Part shown: piece after piece, positions 24,831 to 37,726 of the stretch
Position numbering within the stretch: position 1 is the stretch's first letter
Layout of the letters: the number at the start of each line of letters is the position of its first letter
NCBI RefSeq assembly: GCF_051020955.1
Contig: NC_135014.1
Coordinates: 39,512,742-39,576,741, forward strand
Direction of reading: 5' to 3'
Source: Megalopta genalis
Lineage: Eukaryota > Arthropoda > Insecta > Hymenoptera > Halictidae
Length of the DNA: 64,000 bases
Notes under the pieces: generated by a model
The model's input: only the letters and a program-made list of their open reading frames with translations
Told to the model about the DNA's origin: nothing
The model's database searches: none
Translations under genes and position numbers: made by a program

Positions 24831-25244
24831 TGGATTATATTCCATAGCATGTATCGCTATGGAATTTCTAGACCCGCGAATTTTGTCAGTTCCTTCGAGT
24901 CACAGTTAATTTTATGAAACAGAGGAAGAAAATATGAAGAAATAAATGAGACATGGTTTTAAAAAATATCCGCTCCGTTGCAACAGCTGCCGGCCTTGAT
25001 TCTCTGCCAAAGCGACAGTAACAGAGAACACAGAAACTGAAAAAGCAGATCGAAAAAATGAACCTCTTGATTTACTGCAATTCAAGATGACACATGCGGA
25101 TAAAGAGAGAATTTTCTTCGTCTGCGAGCCTTATAGGATATTATCCAGAAGAAGAACGTACTTGTTACAAGAGTATGCTACTAGAATATGAAGATACGGA
25201 GGGACTGAAAGACGAACGTTCGACAAATCGCAGTAAAGGTGCGG

Positions 25245-25329
25245 GTAATTATTAAAGGAAGAATGAAATTTTCGTTTGGCTCCTGGTTGTTGCAATTGAT
25301 GCAGCAATTTTTTATTTCACATAAAGTAA
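25245..25329 (+). mobile_element. R3 MITE fragment (right end)
   Basis: AATTATTAAAGGAAGAATGA, GTTGCAATTGATGCAGCA and TTCACATAAAG line up in order with the right half of the copy at 36743. The final CCGCAG is lost. Confidence 0.5.
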
Positions 25330-26798
25330 CGCAATATGTCCATCATGAACTTTTTTTATTCATTGAACATTGCATTCACTAACGTTCAGAATTGATTTTA
25401 ATTGAAAAAATGCCTAAATGCCTTTGTATGGAATAATAGCTTAAACCTGTGCGTGAAAATTTGGACAGTCATTGCAAGTGAGTTTTCGCAGCCTCTATAT
25501 CATTAGAATTGTGGCTTATATTGTTATCCATTCGATGTTGGAGCCTATGTGTGCTGATGTTACGGAAACCACGAACGTCACGATAGAGCGTGAAATGAAT
25601 AATTATTATGCCGACTAATAAGAAAATTATCATTCATGACACCGTACGAATCACAGGATCGTACTAGTTGTGATCAAAGAATAAGAAATTAATGTTGTTA
25701 ACCCAATAAGGTTGTGTTACATTTTCTCTGTATTTCGCAAACTCTGATCTACATACAATTACTGACATAATTTGCTCCTTCCCTAACGAAGAAGATGAGA
25801 CTTTTTTTGAAGAAACGGTGCATATTTTGTACGCTTAATCAAGCTGAAAAGTCCATCGCCAACAGACTGTAACTGACATGATGAAAAATAGAACCTCATC
25901 CACGTCTCCGTCAGATCACTATGAGAATTTATTATATGATATATATATACAATAAAATTTAATTAAAATTTCCAAAATTTAACACTAAATTTAATCCAAA
26001 TTTATTTATGTTCGTTATGTGCACCCGTAGAAATTAATCTGATAATTATACTTAGATGGATCGCTCGAATTATTTATTACATCTCAGTTCGCATATTACT
26101 ATTATATTTTCCTTTAACGCAAATATAAATATTTTTATGCAACTACCCAGTTTTTGTCAAATAATTAAAATTTTCACATGTTCTATTAAGACATAGAAAA
26201 ACTAACGCGTTTAGAAGTTCATTAAAAATATGTTGAAAAAAAATTATAAATTATCCTGAATATACTTAGATATATTTTTGTCAAAACAGTCTGCGGTTTG
26301 AGTGTCAATAAACGATGAAGTAGATTAAATAAATTAAGTCTATGGAACAAAAGACACTGAACTAATTCCTGGATCTAACAGTTGCCGAGAAATTGGAATT
26401 GATTATTGAAATCGATATGTTAGGACTAGTTGTGTTCACCGAATTGACGTTTGTCATTACGTGTATTAAGCTGCGCTTGATAGTATATTTACTAATGAAA
26501 TTTTAAAGACGCTACAAATCCTGTTTATTACCATTAATATAGCCATCTGTCACTAAATTGTGTCAACAGTAACGGATAAGTTACACTAAATTAATTGGTC
26601 AATTATTCCAATGATGTTAGACATCCAACAGTAACCATGTGACTATCATCAATCTGATAAACATGCTTGTTTCATGCTTGCCAATCGCGGTAACGTAAAT
26701 GGACGAAATTGAATTTAATAATTCTTCAATAATTATTAATTACACGTATCGACATAATTTTGTATTGAAAATTTGATACCTCTTTGAACCGTGAAATG

Positions 26799-26848
26799 TG
26801 CGATTGAATACTTAAGATTAGTCTGCGATTGAACACTTAAGATTAAAA
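26799..26848. repeat. 25-bp direct duplication
   Basis: TGCGATTGAATACTTAAGAT occurs again 25 bp later with one change. Confidence 0.8.
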
Positions 26849-28801
26849 AGTTAGACGAAAATCCTTTTCAGCATACAATGAATAATTAATTATCGTGTAC
26901 TAAGTATCTGAAAGATATTTTACACGAATTTTCAAAATGCATGATGCATAATCTGAAAATTCCGGTGTTCTTAAATAAAGTAATTATTATAATTATTACA
27001 ATTAACATCAACCTGTATAAGCAAGCAAATTGTAATATTAATCAGACGAAACGAAACTTTGCTTTTTGTCTTTATATTCTCACCTTTTCATTAACAATAC
27101 TTATTCGGAGATTTTCAGTTTAAAGATCATATATATTTTTATTAGTTGATGCAGCTCGACATTCTTTAGAGGAAAGTAGCATGTCGGAAAAGTATTAATT
27201 TAGAGATATTTCAACTCTAACATTTTATATTAATTCATTATATTAATTAAATAATAATTATAACCTCTTTAAACTGAACAATTTCAGTTAATGAAGTTGT
27301 TTCGTGTCAAATTTGAATTGCATCATTCTTATCTCACTCGATTTTTTCACGGACAGGCAATGCTTCCATATTTTTGCTTCGTCATTATTGGCGTTTTCTT
27401 TTTGCAATTAGTGCGAGTGTGTCGTGCTTCCTGTGACCTTTTCATATCTACAGATCTACTCTGCATGACGAAGTTACACCTGCCAAGCTACAGTTATGGA
27501 CTGATCAGTTGATAGGAAAATTGACATATCAGAAAGAACTCTAATAGGTTTCAACATCTATTTATAACTGCAACTGGAGATGGTAATTTTATGTTTAGTC
27601 AGACGTTTCTTTTATCCGCAGAGCAGAAAGATTCGAATCATCGATGATTGTTTCTCGTGTATGCTTTTACAATCGTGACGGTAATTACAAAAATTGACTA
27701 TGTTATAAATAAGAATCGGAGTTTTCCATTTATATCGCGTTCCATGAATGTTTGCAGGAATAATTGCCTGTGTGAAATCATAGAAAATTGAGACTCTAAG
27801 CTAAATTTTTGTTTGCGTTTAACTTAATTTAAATCATATTAATTTGTTTTCATGAAAAAATAATTTGATTCCAACTGTTTTCTAAATGTGTAACTCTAAG
27901 ACACTTTGAATATAAAGCACATCTTGCTTATACCTTTTAATACATATAATCAACATTTTTCTTTAAATATATGTATATTTTTCAAGACTACTCTTAATTT
28001 TTCATATTCTCAAGAAATAAATAATATCGAAAAATAGGTTCCCTAGCCATAAACACTATACAGATATACAGAGTACTATGAATGCAATGATCGTCTTCAA
28101 AACGTTTGAAATGTATGTATGTGAAGGAGTATATTGTTCATTCCAAGTATGCTAATATTCGAGCGCATTAAGCTACCAAGGAAAGCAGAACAGTTAAGTA
28201 ATTAGACAGATGGATTGCTGAAAAAGCTGCATCATTTGCAGAAGGTTTGCTCCATGGTTCACAGTTGCGGACTAAGGATAGGCAGCAAAACATTGCACTC
28301 ATTTAGCGGAAGGCCAGGGTAAAAGTCCTTAACTGTTTTTTTCAAAAACCTTTCCTCATTTTACTTAATTATATTAAATACTTATAATGAATTAAATTCA
28401 ATACTTGTATACGGGCTTCTAATAAAATTCTACATCCGCTAAAAAGGTCTTTCAAAAATCCAGATCCATTAATTATGAATTTAAAAAGTAAATATTTTCC
28501 CTTAGAAAAGATATAGCTTCCGCTTAGATGCTATCATTTCATAGTTTCCGAAATTTTAAATAACAAAATAACAAGCAATAAAAAATTACTAATATTACTA
28601 ATTCGTTACGAAAAAATATTTGATTAAAGTCGAACGTGTCACGAAAATTGTTTCGTAATATCTAATGTTGTAAAAGAGATTTAAAAATTGCTATCTAACC
28701 AAAATAAGTAGCAAATCATAAAATACAATATACTTTATAGACTTAAAACATTTGCGTAGAATACTACCAATATTTTCAACGAAATTGAAATTGATTGAAT
28801 T

Positions 28802-28890
28802 AATTTCAACCCAAATCAATTGGATCAATTTCGACCAAAATCAGTTGAATCGATTTCAACCAAAATCGATTAAATCAATTTGTCCGAAAT
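28802..28890. repeat. 25-bp minisatellite, 3.5 units
   Basis: Units such as AATTTCAACCCAAATCAATT plus GGATC repeat at exactly 25 bp three times and then decay. The word AATTTCAACCAAAATC is the common core. Confidence 0.85.
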
Positions 28891-31646
28891 TGTTAAACTG
28901 TTGCATACACTAACCGATTAAACTAAATCATGTATTGCTTTGTTATCCGCATAATCTTTGAAATGGAACTATATCATATTATGGAATGAGTCTACATCTT
29001 CGAAGTAATCGAACTGTCACAATTAAACAAACTTCACCTTAGGCATTAGTCCTTTGCGTGACAGTTCCGGCATTTCACGCTTCCAACGTATTGCTTCAGT
29101 TCAAGGAGACTAAATCATTAGTACCTTGAGAATGGGGACCCTCCCTTAATTTCCCTCTTGATTCTCGTATCATTTTAACGTACAGTCGTACCTCTGATGA
29201 GAGAAAAAGAGAGAAAGTGTATAAAGTATAATTCGCCAGCGTTTTCTTAATATGGCACATAAAAACTAATTTTAGATTGCAGTGTCAGAAGAAAGTTAAA
29301 CGGAATTATTACATTCGCTTATAAACGCAACTCATTTGTGTTAGATTTATTCTTCCTAGGTAACTTATATACATTGCACGAAATTTAGACATTAGTTGTA
29401 TGCTACGATAAACTGCGAAAGTAGGAATAATGTGTTTTAGCGTAATGGGCGCTAACCACGAACTGAGCGTGCCTAACAAAGCGCGGATCTGGGCACCCAC
29501 GTCGTCGCCCATGGGAGAACAGGGAATGCGTTTAGCTCCCAGCGCGGTAGATTTGATTGTGGAATATATTGATCCAAATCTAACGATTTATTTCGCACAT
29601 ATAATTGTGAGTAACGAAACTGGTTGCTCGAATGCAGAGATCGAAAGTGGTATCTGAATTTTTAATGTGAGTTCGAAAGGATTAATAAATCTTTGCCAAA
29701 TAGAATAATGGTTGCGATTAAATGTAAAGGAGGAGCCACAAAATTATAATATTAAGCATTAAATATCATTCGTAGATTTATTATCCTGCATCATTTTTAG
29801 TTAAATCTGCTATCATTTTGTCACACTACATCCTCACAGAGAATTTGTCTTCGAATAAAATTATTTAAACTGGCGAAAGTCAAATTTACTTTATTTCTGT
29901 ATGTTTATAGTGGAATTTTGCAAGTTTGTATAAAAACAAAATCTTGGTTGCAATGTTCGATAAATAAAAATTGCGTTAATTTTTAGGTATGCTATCTTTT
30001 TGTCACGGAGTGTATGCATCGAAACAATATGTTATGTAGAGAGCATTCATTAGCGTATCGTGTTGAAATTGTTTTATAATGCAGCTATGTAGAAACATTC
30101 ATTTACTATATCTATAATAATTGAATAATTTGTTATCTAAAGACAATTTCTCTTAATAATAAATATTACATTGATGTATAATTATTGCTGTGCTCGGTGA
30201 TAAATTATTATTAGATTTATTTTAAAAATACGTTGGTCGGTTCGTTGCATGTTAAGATAAATGACCCATTATTGACCCTGTAATAACGTCAGATTTTAAA
30301 ACGAGTATAATATAATATATTACTGAAGTGATCGAATGCGCTTTCATTGAGCATTAATAATGACAGCGTTAATAAGAGTGTTAAATGCTTGGATCTAGAT
30401 GTTTCATTTTGCAGCTATTTCGATTATGAAGGAGTTTTTCAAAAATATCAATCAAAATATTAAACGAATTTATTTATTCAATCACATATTTTAATAAAAA
30501 TGATACAAAATCTGTTTAAACATAGTCTTGTAACTTTCATAAGGCAGTGGAAACTAGTTGCCTTTAATAGCTTATGACCAGTTCAATTGTTAATTGTCTT
30601 TGCAAAACCAAGAGCTCTTAACGTTTTCGTTATATTTTTTAAATCTTCGCAGATATAATAGAAATTTTGCAAGCTCATTACTAAATGTATTGCTCGATCA
30701 AACGAATTTTAGGTTATCCAATGAACCAAAAAAAATTCAAAAAGTTCATCCCATTTCAAACTAATGAACATATTTCTAAACTTTTATATGAACCGTCAAA
30801 TCACAAACCGTGTGATCTTTGTTAAAATAAATAAAATGTGCAATCAGATAAGTGATTGTTTTATCATCTCAAAATGCTATGGTTCAAGCGCTTTTAACAA
30901 CCAATTAATTGGAATGCGAGACCCTCTTCTATGTTTCACTCCGCTGCACTTTCGACGCCACTCAATCAATACGTATGCCGTTCGAGCAGTCAAACGGTTA
31001 ATTGTATCCATTTATACGGAATAACATGTTTGGCAGCGAAAACCAAGCAAAAAGAAGATTAATCAACAATAGGAAAGCATTTAGCGAGCATGTGATTCCT
31101 TGCAATTTCATTACTTTTTTTTCATGGTCTGAATATTATTAACGTACTTTATCATTAATAAGCAAAAGCAATAATAATATAAGATTGTAATGTCAATATT
31201 GTTATAATATTAATATTATACTGTATTATTATAATATAATATATTATTATATACAATTAGGTATTATTATTTATTTACAAGGATATAATTAAATTATGAT
31301 TATAATTTATATTTATATTATTATATTTATAATTAAAATATTATTAATAATATACTATATATTATAATATTAATATTATCTTTACAATATTATATTATTA
31401 TTGCTTGCACTAATTAATTATAAAGTAAGTTAGTAATAAATTATTATAATAAAGGGTTGATACGCATGAGATGACAGGTTTTCACTTTAACATTTATTTA
31501 GAATTCCACTATTTCATATGCCACAGTTCAATACATTAATTTTTCATTGAAAATTTAATTCCCTAGATCAATGCTTTGATGAAATTAAACGTAAAACATT
31601 TTAACGCATACTCCACTATTTTCAAAGCACTCCATATTATAACAGA

Positions 31647-31669
31647 ACTACTACTACTACTACTACTAT
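31647..31669. repeat. ACT microsatellite
   Basis: Seven or more ACT units. Confidence 0.9.
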
Positions 31670-32989
31670 ATTTATTTCATAATTGAAAAACTCAGCTCTC
31701 GTTCAAGTTATACATATATTTCTTTACATAAGATTCCACTTAGGAGCGTCTTCAAAGAAATTTATAAGACATTGTTTTAAGATAAATTGAAATAAATAAT
31801 TAACTTTACAATGAAAGAAAATGGACGCAGTTCGTTCACATGCAATGAAATTTAATTTTAAGTTAAATTTTCACGACCAATTAATAGTTTGCATGGAAAG
31901 TGAAAAAGAGAAACAATGAATTTATAGTTCGGTCGGTTAATTTAAATTCATTTGTTGCATACGAATTCGTTTAAGCCTTAATAGAATGTCGCATATTGTT
32001 ACTAAACATGTACAGAAAATATGTTAATACACAAAAATGTGATAAAAATATTTGAATACACGAGTTTCAGAATCACCGTTTCTTTTTTGTTGAACACTTG
32101 AATAAGTCGGTCTACAGAGAAATTAGTTTTTGCCATGTTGTTGTGTTTTAACGGCTTCCGTTTATAAATGTCTTTAGGATTAAATTTCATTTGGCGTCGC
32201 TGGCCTCTGTGAAAACCTTCCGCGGGAAGCATTAACCACGTTTCGTCTCTGCCTGAATGTGAAACCGAATTTAATCTTCCAACCACTGAGGTTTCACCAA
32301 TGCACTGGAATATTTAAGTGGAATCTTATAAATTCCAAGAAAGATTTTATACATAATTGTAGTAAGTTAACCAATTTAAAAAAAAATATTTTCTTCAAAA
32401 AAATATGTCAAATACAAAATTAACAGAAGAAATTAAAAAATGAATGGAAATGTTCAAATGAGAAGTATGTACTCTATTCAATACTTACGCCATGCTTGTT
32501 GTATAAAAATGTCTTGTCAGAAATCTGATTGAATTCAATAGCATACAGAATTTCACATTACTCAAATTAAGTTGTCCAAGAGTACTTTCCGTAATATGCA
32601 TGCTTTGATGTTACTAGTCAACATGATTATCTATAAATATCATAATCATCCTTTTCTTAAGGTTTCTTCATTTCCCAAGCTTTCTTTTATTTATTGTGTT
32701 AATTGAATTGTGCTATTTGTTTGCGTAAGAAATATTGCGATCGAAAATGCAACAAAAACCTTTACGACAATCTAATATCATCGAATAATAGAATGAAACC
32801 GCTACGAACGTACGCAATTGTATTTGTATTAAATTGAATAATCGAACGATGTGAGAGAAATGGAAGTCGATACATTGAATTATCAAATGAAGAATAAGAA
32901 CCGAATGGCGATAGAGATTGTTATTTATATGTGTAAGAAATATCGTGCGTGAGATTTTGTGTTATTGTTTTAATTTTCTATTGAGTGTT

Positions 32990-33149
32990 ATTAATTAAAT
33001 ATAATCAGCAACAGAAGTTACAATAAAATATTAATTAGATATTATTATTAACAAAAGTTACAATTGAATACTAATTAAATATTAATATCAATAGACAGCA
33101 CAATAGAATATTAATTAAATACTATTATCAACAACAGTTGGGATGGAAT
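32990..33149. repeat. Exact-period 40-bp minisatellite, 4 units
   Basis: There are four consecutive units of exactly 40 bp, each starting ATTAATTA or a one-base variant and ending near ACAATAGAAT. They differ by several substitutions but no indels. The array is non-coding. Confidence 0.9.
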
Positions 33150-34051
33150 AAACAAAAATTATTAACTTGTATAATCTGTAGAAAATTTTGTATTAAACAT
33201 TCACGAAATAGATACAAATTCATTGTTTTACAAAAATTAATGAATGTACCGGAACTGCATAAAGTTTCCCTTGAAATTGATCAGTGAAAGAATATTCTCT
33301 ACACCCGTTCTACATATCTCGGTAATTTGCGTTCAAATGTAAATATAAGTAATCTAATACCGAGTTCCTCGTGAGTTGAAACATTTCCTAGTATAGTTTT
33401 TGTTTATCAGAATGCAACCATTTCGCAAAAGTTTTTAATTAAATTGCCTGCTGAATAGAAAGTAAAGGCTAGCTTCCTGCGCACACCGATCATTTCACTC
33501 GACAATAACGATTTTTCATTGAAGCGAGCAGAAATTGTAGTGTTCTGGGACTCGAATTACGTTCGATACTCTTTCGTGTTTCACCGTAAACTGCTCTCGA
33601 AAGATAATGTCACAAGAACACATCTATATTTTCATGAGAGGAAGACGCTTCGTCACTGCACTCTCAATTAATCACTTTTTACCGTTTGCACGCGAAGCTA
33701 TGCATACGAAAGTGAGTTTATTGGCAACGTTCAATATTTTCATTTCTGATAGGTTCTTTTTTTATATATAAACAAATTTGATATTGTCAAAATTATTTTG
33801 AAACGTGTTGTAGCAAATTTTTAGTGGTGCCATTAGAGTGCAAAAGATTAATTTAATTTGAGGAGCAAATGTGGTTTTAAGCAATTTGCAGTTCATGTTA
33901 GAAACAAATACATTTTTTTATTTTTTAAAGATTTAATAGGTCAGAAATCCTAAATTGTTTCCTATATCCAAAGAAACTTTTACACTTTTATATGGTGACC
34001 TAAAAGAAGCTAACTCGAAGTATTGTACTAGAATATTCTCATAGACTGGAC

Positions 34052-34089
34052 TGATAATGCTTGATAATGCTTGATGATGCTTGATGATG
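34052..34089. repeat. 10-bp tandem repeat TGATAATGCT, 4 units
   Basis: Two units of TGATAATGCT are followed by two variant units with TGATGATGCT. Confidence 0.85.
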
Positions 34090-34715
34090 AACGGCTTTAC
34101 AAGAATCTTCATAAAATTTTATTTTAATAGAGGTATGTAAAAAACTTATAAAAAAGAATAAAGTTGATCCAAATTTTTGATATAAAAAGAGACGTTTTTA
34201 ATGGCACGCCGCAATTAGCAGCCGATAAAAGTAAACGAATTAATTCTTAAATTAATTATAACCAATCAAAATGACTGGTTTCTGATTTTTTCGTTCAGTT
34301 TCTCAAAATTATAAAAACATTTCTTTGTGAAATTTTTTCGATTAACTTGTTTATCGAAGCATATATTATAATAATAATTGTACAAAATTTGAGTGAATCC
34401 AATCTTGCCATTGTCATAAAAAAAATACATGTTTTGTATTCAATGTGCTGTACTCAATGACAATCTTTACTGTAACAAAAACGTCGGAAAAAATTATTTT
34501 ATACTACCGCGAATCATCATGTTCATAAAATTAATAATTGTTAGTATTCTAACATTCTATATATATTTTTACCACTTTGTCGTTCCGTGGTTACACCAAA
34601 GTTTCGACTATGATACACATTCTCTTCATTTTGCACACATTTGATCAAATTGCACGTTTACCAATAACTTCATAACAAGCCCTGTAGAATATATATTATA
34701 TATTATATCCTGGCC

Positions 34716-34733
34716 TGTGTGTGTGTGTGTGTG
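34716..34733. repeat. TG microsatellite
   Basis: Nine TG units. Confidence 0.9.
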
Positions 34734-35174
34734 CATTTATCATGATAGTATCCAGAATGTCAAGATATATGATTCGCTGTATGGCGTCCTTAGTAACTGT
34801 AAGTTTTGGATGTTACCAAATAAATGTGCAGAGAAGTTTTCAGGAAATCTTACGTGTGCAACTCGAGACTATTATAGATGATGTGTTCGCTTCACAACCT
34901 TGAAATTTCCTGTAGATTTATTACTACAAGCGAACCTTATTACTTTCCTGATACTGGAGGAGGACAAATATTTAGAGTCACTTGACGTTAAATATCGCTA
35001 CAAGAAATTCCAGCTTAAGGAGCGATTGATGCAATTTTTCTTGCAAAATGAGTAATTTTAAATACTCATCTTGTTATATTGAAAGTAGAGATGTGTGTGT
35101 ATTTAAAGGGTACCATTAATTTTATCCTAAACAATTTTTTCGAAATTTTAGTAACTAAACATATCTGCGCTGTA

Positions 35175-35352
35175 TAAAGCTTAACAAAATATACATATTT
35201 AATTATTGTAAGATAGAACAAAATATATTTAATCGCTGTGAAGTTTAACAAAATATGTTTAATTGCTGTACTGTTTAACAAAATATATTTAATAACTGTA
35301 AGGTTTAACAAAATATATTTAATAACTGTAAGGTTTAACGAAACATATTCAT
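35175..35352. repeat. 30-bp minisatellite, about 6 units
   Basis: Units of GTTTAACAAAATATATTTAA followed by TAACTGTAAG repeat at 30-bp spacing (aligned at 35221, 35251, 35281, 35311 and 35341), with more degenerate copies to the left. Because 30 is a multiple of three, the minus strand shows a 10-residue repeat in an open frame. I take this as a by-product. Confidence 0.85.
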
Positions 35353-36742
35353 CGACAATCGGTGTACAATCTTTTTTGACATTAAAACACGTCTAATAAA
35401 ATTAGAAGATAGAAATTAGAACATGTCTATTACAGTTAACAGTAGATTAAATATTACAACTATTACTTATGAAATCAAGTCATCGATTTTGATGATGTTT
35501 TTCATAGGACTACGTGTTGAGGAGTATTTGACATTTTTGATCATTTCTAATACTTTTATCCGTCACATGTACATACGAAAATTCTAGAGAATCATATAAT
35601 TTTTACAAGTATTAATTTTTATGCAGTACGTAGATTTATGCACTTTTATGTACCTTTATGCAGTACCAATATAAATGGTTAAATTCTTTATCGGTATAAA
35701 ATGAAATAAACTTCGCACTTCTATACTAACATTTTCGTGGGTGTTACATCATTCAAAGCATATATACGTTCATATATTTGTGAAAAGGTAACAGTTTTCG
35801 AACTATTGAACAAAACGCAATTTCCATCCCAGTTTCAGGCGCTTTTTGCATTTATTCACCACGTCCGACTGTATCGATAAAAAGAAGCTACCAGTGAAAT
35901 ATTATTTATGCATCATGAGCGTACAAAATTTGATCGATGCCGTTGATTGTCGCTTCGGAATGGTCTCCCGTCAGACCATCTGTCACAATGCATTTCGTCA
36001 GAATCGAAATGATTAGTGGTTACTATAATACACGAAATGAAACGTCGTGGATGCATCTTTGTTGTCTCTACACTTCTGAGTAGAAATTAATAATATAATA
36101 TGTTCACATTTTAGTGTAATTGTTGTATCACTAAACTACTTAATACCTCGCGAAGTCTTGTAATTAATAAAGCAAATACACTCTGATATTTAGAAAATAA
36201 TACGTGATACTGGAAATGCATATACAGAGTCACATTCCAATTATCGTTGCCGAATTATATTTTATTAATCTTATTTTTTTTATCAAAGATATGCTTATTT
36301 TTGTAATAATCTTGATTGTATTAATTATTAAACATTTTTCAAACTTTTTACAAGTTACACATAATACTTAAAATAATACTACTATCTACCTAAAATGATA
36401 ATATCAAATTGGTAACGAACTAAATGTAATTTATGAACTTTTGCTCCACTGAAATTTTACCCAGTGAAGATATGAATTTAATTAAACATCGACACAGGAT
36501 ATGAATTTGTCAGTCACGTAGGAGGTATGTATGATCTGCCAACGTTAAATATATAGTTCGGACTGTAAAAACGAAATCACAGGAATATTTCCAGTAGGTA
36601 CAATGAAATTTCAGTACATAGAACGAACGATAAGAAGAGGGAAAATGAACAGTAATCGAAAATAATTCGATAAATTCTTTCGTTCAAATTTACATTTTAA
36701 CAAAAATGGCGAGAAGTTTAAAAGAATCCAGTTTTATTATTA

Positions 36743-36932
36743 CACTGCAGATTTTATGCATTTATGGGAAAATTGGGTAATTTCAATCTAAAATAGCGTA
36801 AAAATTCAAATCAACTTAAAACATCGATGTATTATTTTTTATCTATGAAGATAATTAAAGGAAGAATGAACTTGGTTTCTATTCCTTGCAATTAATGCAG
36901 AAAATTCTAATTTTGCATAAAAATCCGCAGCC
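36743..36932 (+). mobile_element. R3 MITE just upstream of the receptor leader
   Basis: Termini are CACTGCAGATTTTATGCA and TTTTGCATAAAAATCCGCAG. The interior includes AATTAAAGGAAGAATGAA and CCTTGCAATTAATGCAGA, also seen near 25245-25329. It lies about 230 bp before the putative 3' splice site of the leader exon. Confidence 0.75.
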
Positions 36933-37161
36933 TTGAAAAATCCATCATTATTCTTGCGAAGTATTACACGTCAGTAATTTTTAGTGCTCGATTGGTTTAA
37001 TGTTAAAGAACAGTTTCCAATGAAATTATACATTATTTGGTACATTCAGTTAAAGAATAAATAATTGCATTCGATATTTAGAACAATCTAAATGCTGCTT
37101 ATAAGTGTACCACATCAATAACAAAGAAACCTTTACACTGATTTATTCTCTAATTTTGCAG

Positions 37162-37420
37162 ATTCTGCGAGGAAATCCGTGGGGACAGCCCCGAAGCTAG
37201 AAACATCGTAAAAGCAGTGAAACGTTTATCACCATCACCATAACACAGATTACCATAAAAAGTTCGACTCGAACGATCTAACTGCACAGTTACGTCCCAT
37301 CCAATTATTCGCGATGAAACAAACATTTGCCTACACCTGTTGATATTTTTAAGAAGAAAAGATCAGCGAGACTGATCGCGTACAATCATGGCATGAAATA
37401 CGATAACGAACAGCAGCAGG
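37162..37420 (+). promoter_or_regulatory. Probable 5' leader of the receptor mRNA, with upstream AUGs
   Basis: A pyrimidine-rich stretch ending in TTTTGCAG at 37161 looks like a 3' splice site. If used, the coding exon begins at 37162 and carries about 259 nt of leader, with the first 5'-UTR exon somewhere upstream. The leader is less AT-rich than the surroundings. It contains two AUGs close to the main start, described separately. Whether transcription starts here or further upstream cannot be told from sequence alone. Confidence 0.45.
37388..37396 (+). promoter_or_regulatory. Minimal uORF (Met-Ala-stop)
   Basis: ATG GCA TGA has A at -3 and G at +4, a stronger start context than the receptor's own ATG 33 nt downstream. 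Its stop codon overlaps the next ATG (ATGA at 37393), an arrangement that in eukaryotes can favour termination-reinitiation. It is likely translated if the leader is as drawn. It may simply lower receptor output. Confidence 0.4.
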
Positions 37421-37452
37421 ATGACGTTTTTCGATTACAATATGTCTGGTAA
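37393..37452 (+). promoter_or_regulatory. Second uORF overlapping the receptor start codon
   Basis: This is a 19-codon frame starting at ATG 37393 with G at -3 and ending TAA at 37450-37452. It is in a different frame from the receptor and spans its ATG at 37421 and also the alternative ATG at 37442. Ribosomes using it would bypass the receptor start, so it predicts repression. The peptide has a short Gln run and no known similarity. Confidence 0.4.
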
Positions 37453-37726
37453 CGCAGTACCATCCATCGACTACCTCGGTAATATGGAAGCCGATCAATC
37501 ATTCGCTAACAGCGTATCACAACTGTCAACAATGAGTTCCGTGATCGTAAACGTTACACTACCAGCCAATGCGAAACCTAATCACGACGGCCTTTTGGAA
37601 ACTTTAATTATTCCATTATACGGAACGATTTTTCTACTTTCGGTGGTCGGAAATTCATTGGTTCTGATCACATTGGCCCGCAACAAGAGGATGAGGACTG
37701 TCACCAATGTGTACTTGTTGAATTTG
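37421..37726 (+). CDS. Sulfakinin/CCK-like GPCR, coding exon 1 (partial gene)
   Basis: This exon encodes residues 1-102 of a plasma-membrane class A neuropeptide receptor. Residues 1-58 form an extracellular N-terminus with two N-glycosylation sequons, N7-M-S and N44-V-T. Residues 59-84 are TM1 and carry the signature Gly-Asn pair (N78, i.e. N1.50). The basic first intracellular loop has the RMRTVTNVYLLNL stretch typical of CCK/gastrin and sulfakinin receptors. The exon ends after an L codon at a GTGAGT donor in phase 0. The reading continues exactly into the exon at 54247, forming N-L-A-V-S-D of TM2. The start at 37421 is chosen because an in-frame stop lies upstream at 37394 and the context has A at -3; a second in-frame ATG at 37442 is possible. 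Family knowledge: insect sulfakinin receptors signal in feeding and gut control. Another peptide receptor of the same clade cannot be excluded from two exons. Confidence 0.9.

Larger units (their letters stand above)
25330..32989. other. No gene seen
   Basis: Mostly AT-rich sequence with minisatellites listed separately and an almost pure A/T stretch at 31180-31440. A GC-rich patch at 29440-29560 has short frames on both strands and no recognisable product. Confidence 0.55.
33150..36742. other. No gene seen upstream of the receptor exon
   Basis: AT-rich, holding the 10-bp and 30-bp arrays and a TG microsatellite. No TATA/initiator pair or other promoter could be assigned. Confidence 0.5.

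Noticed and set aside
29309..29657. Opposed frames on both strands in a GC-rich patch
   Set aside because: Neither resembles a known protein; no splice context; also inspected as a possible tRNA, but no A/B-box pair or cloverleaf was found.
35066..35311. Minus-strand frame with decapeptide repeat
   Set aside because: Explained by the 30-bp minisatellite.
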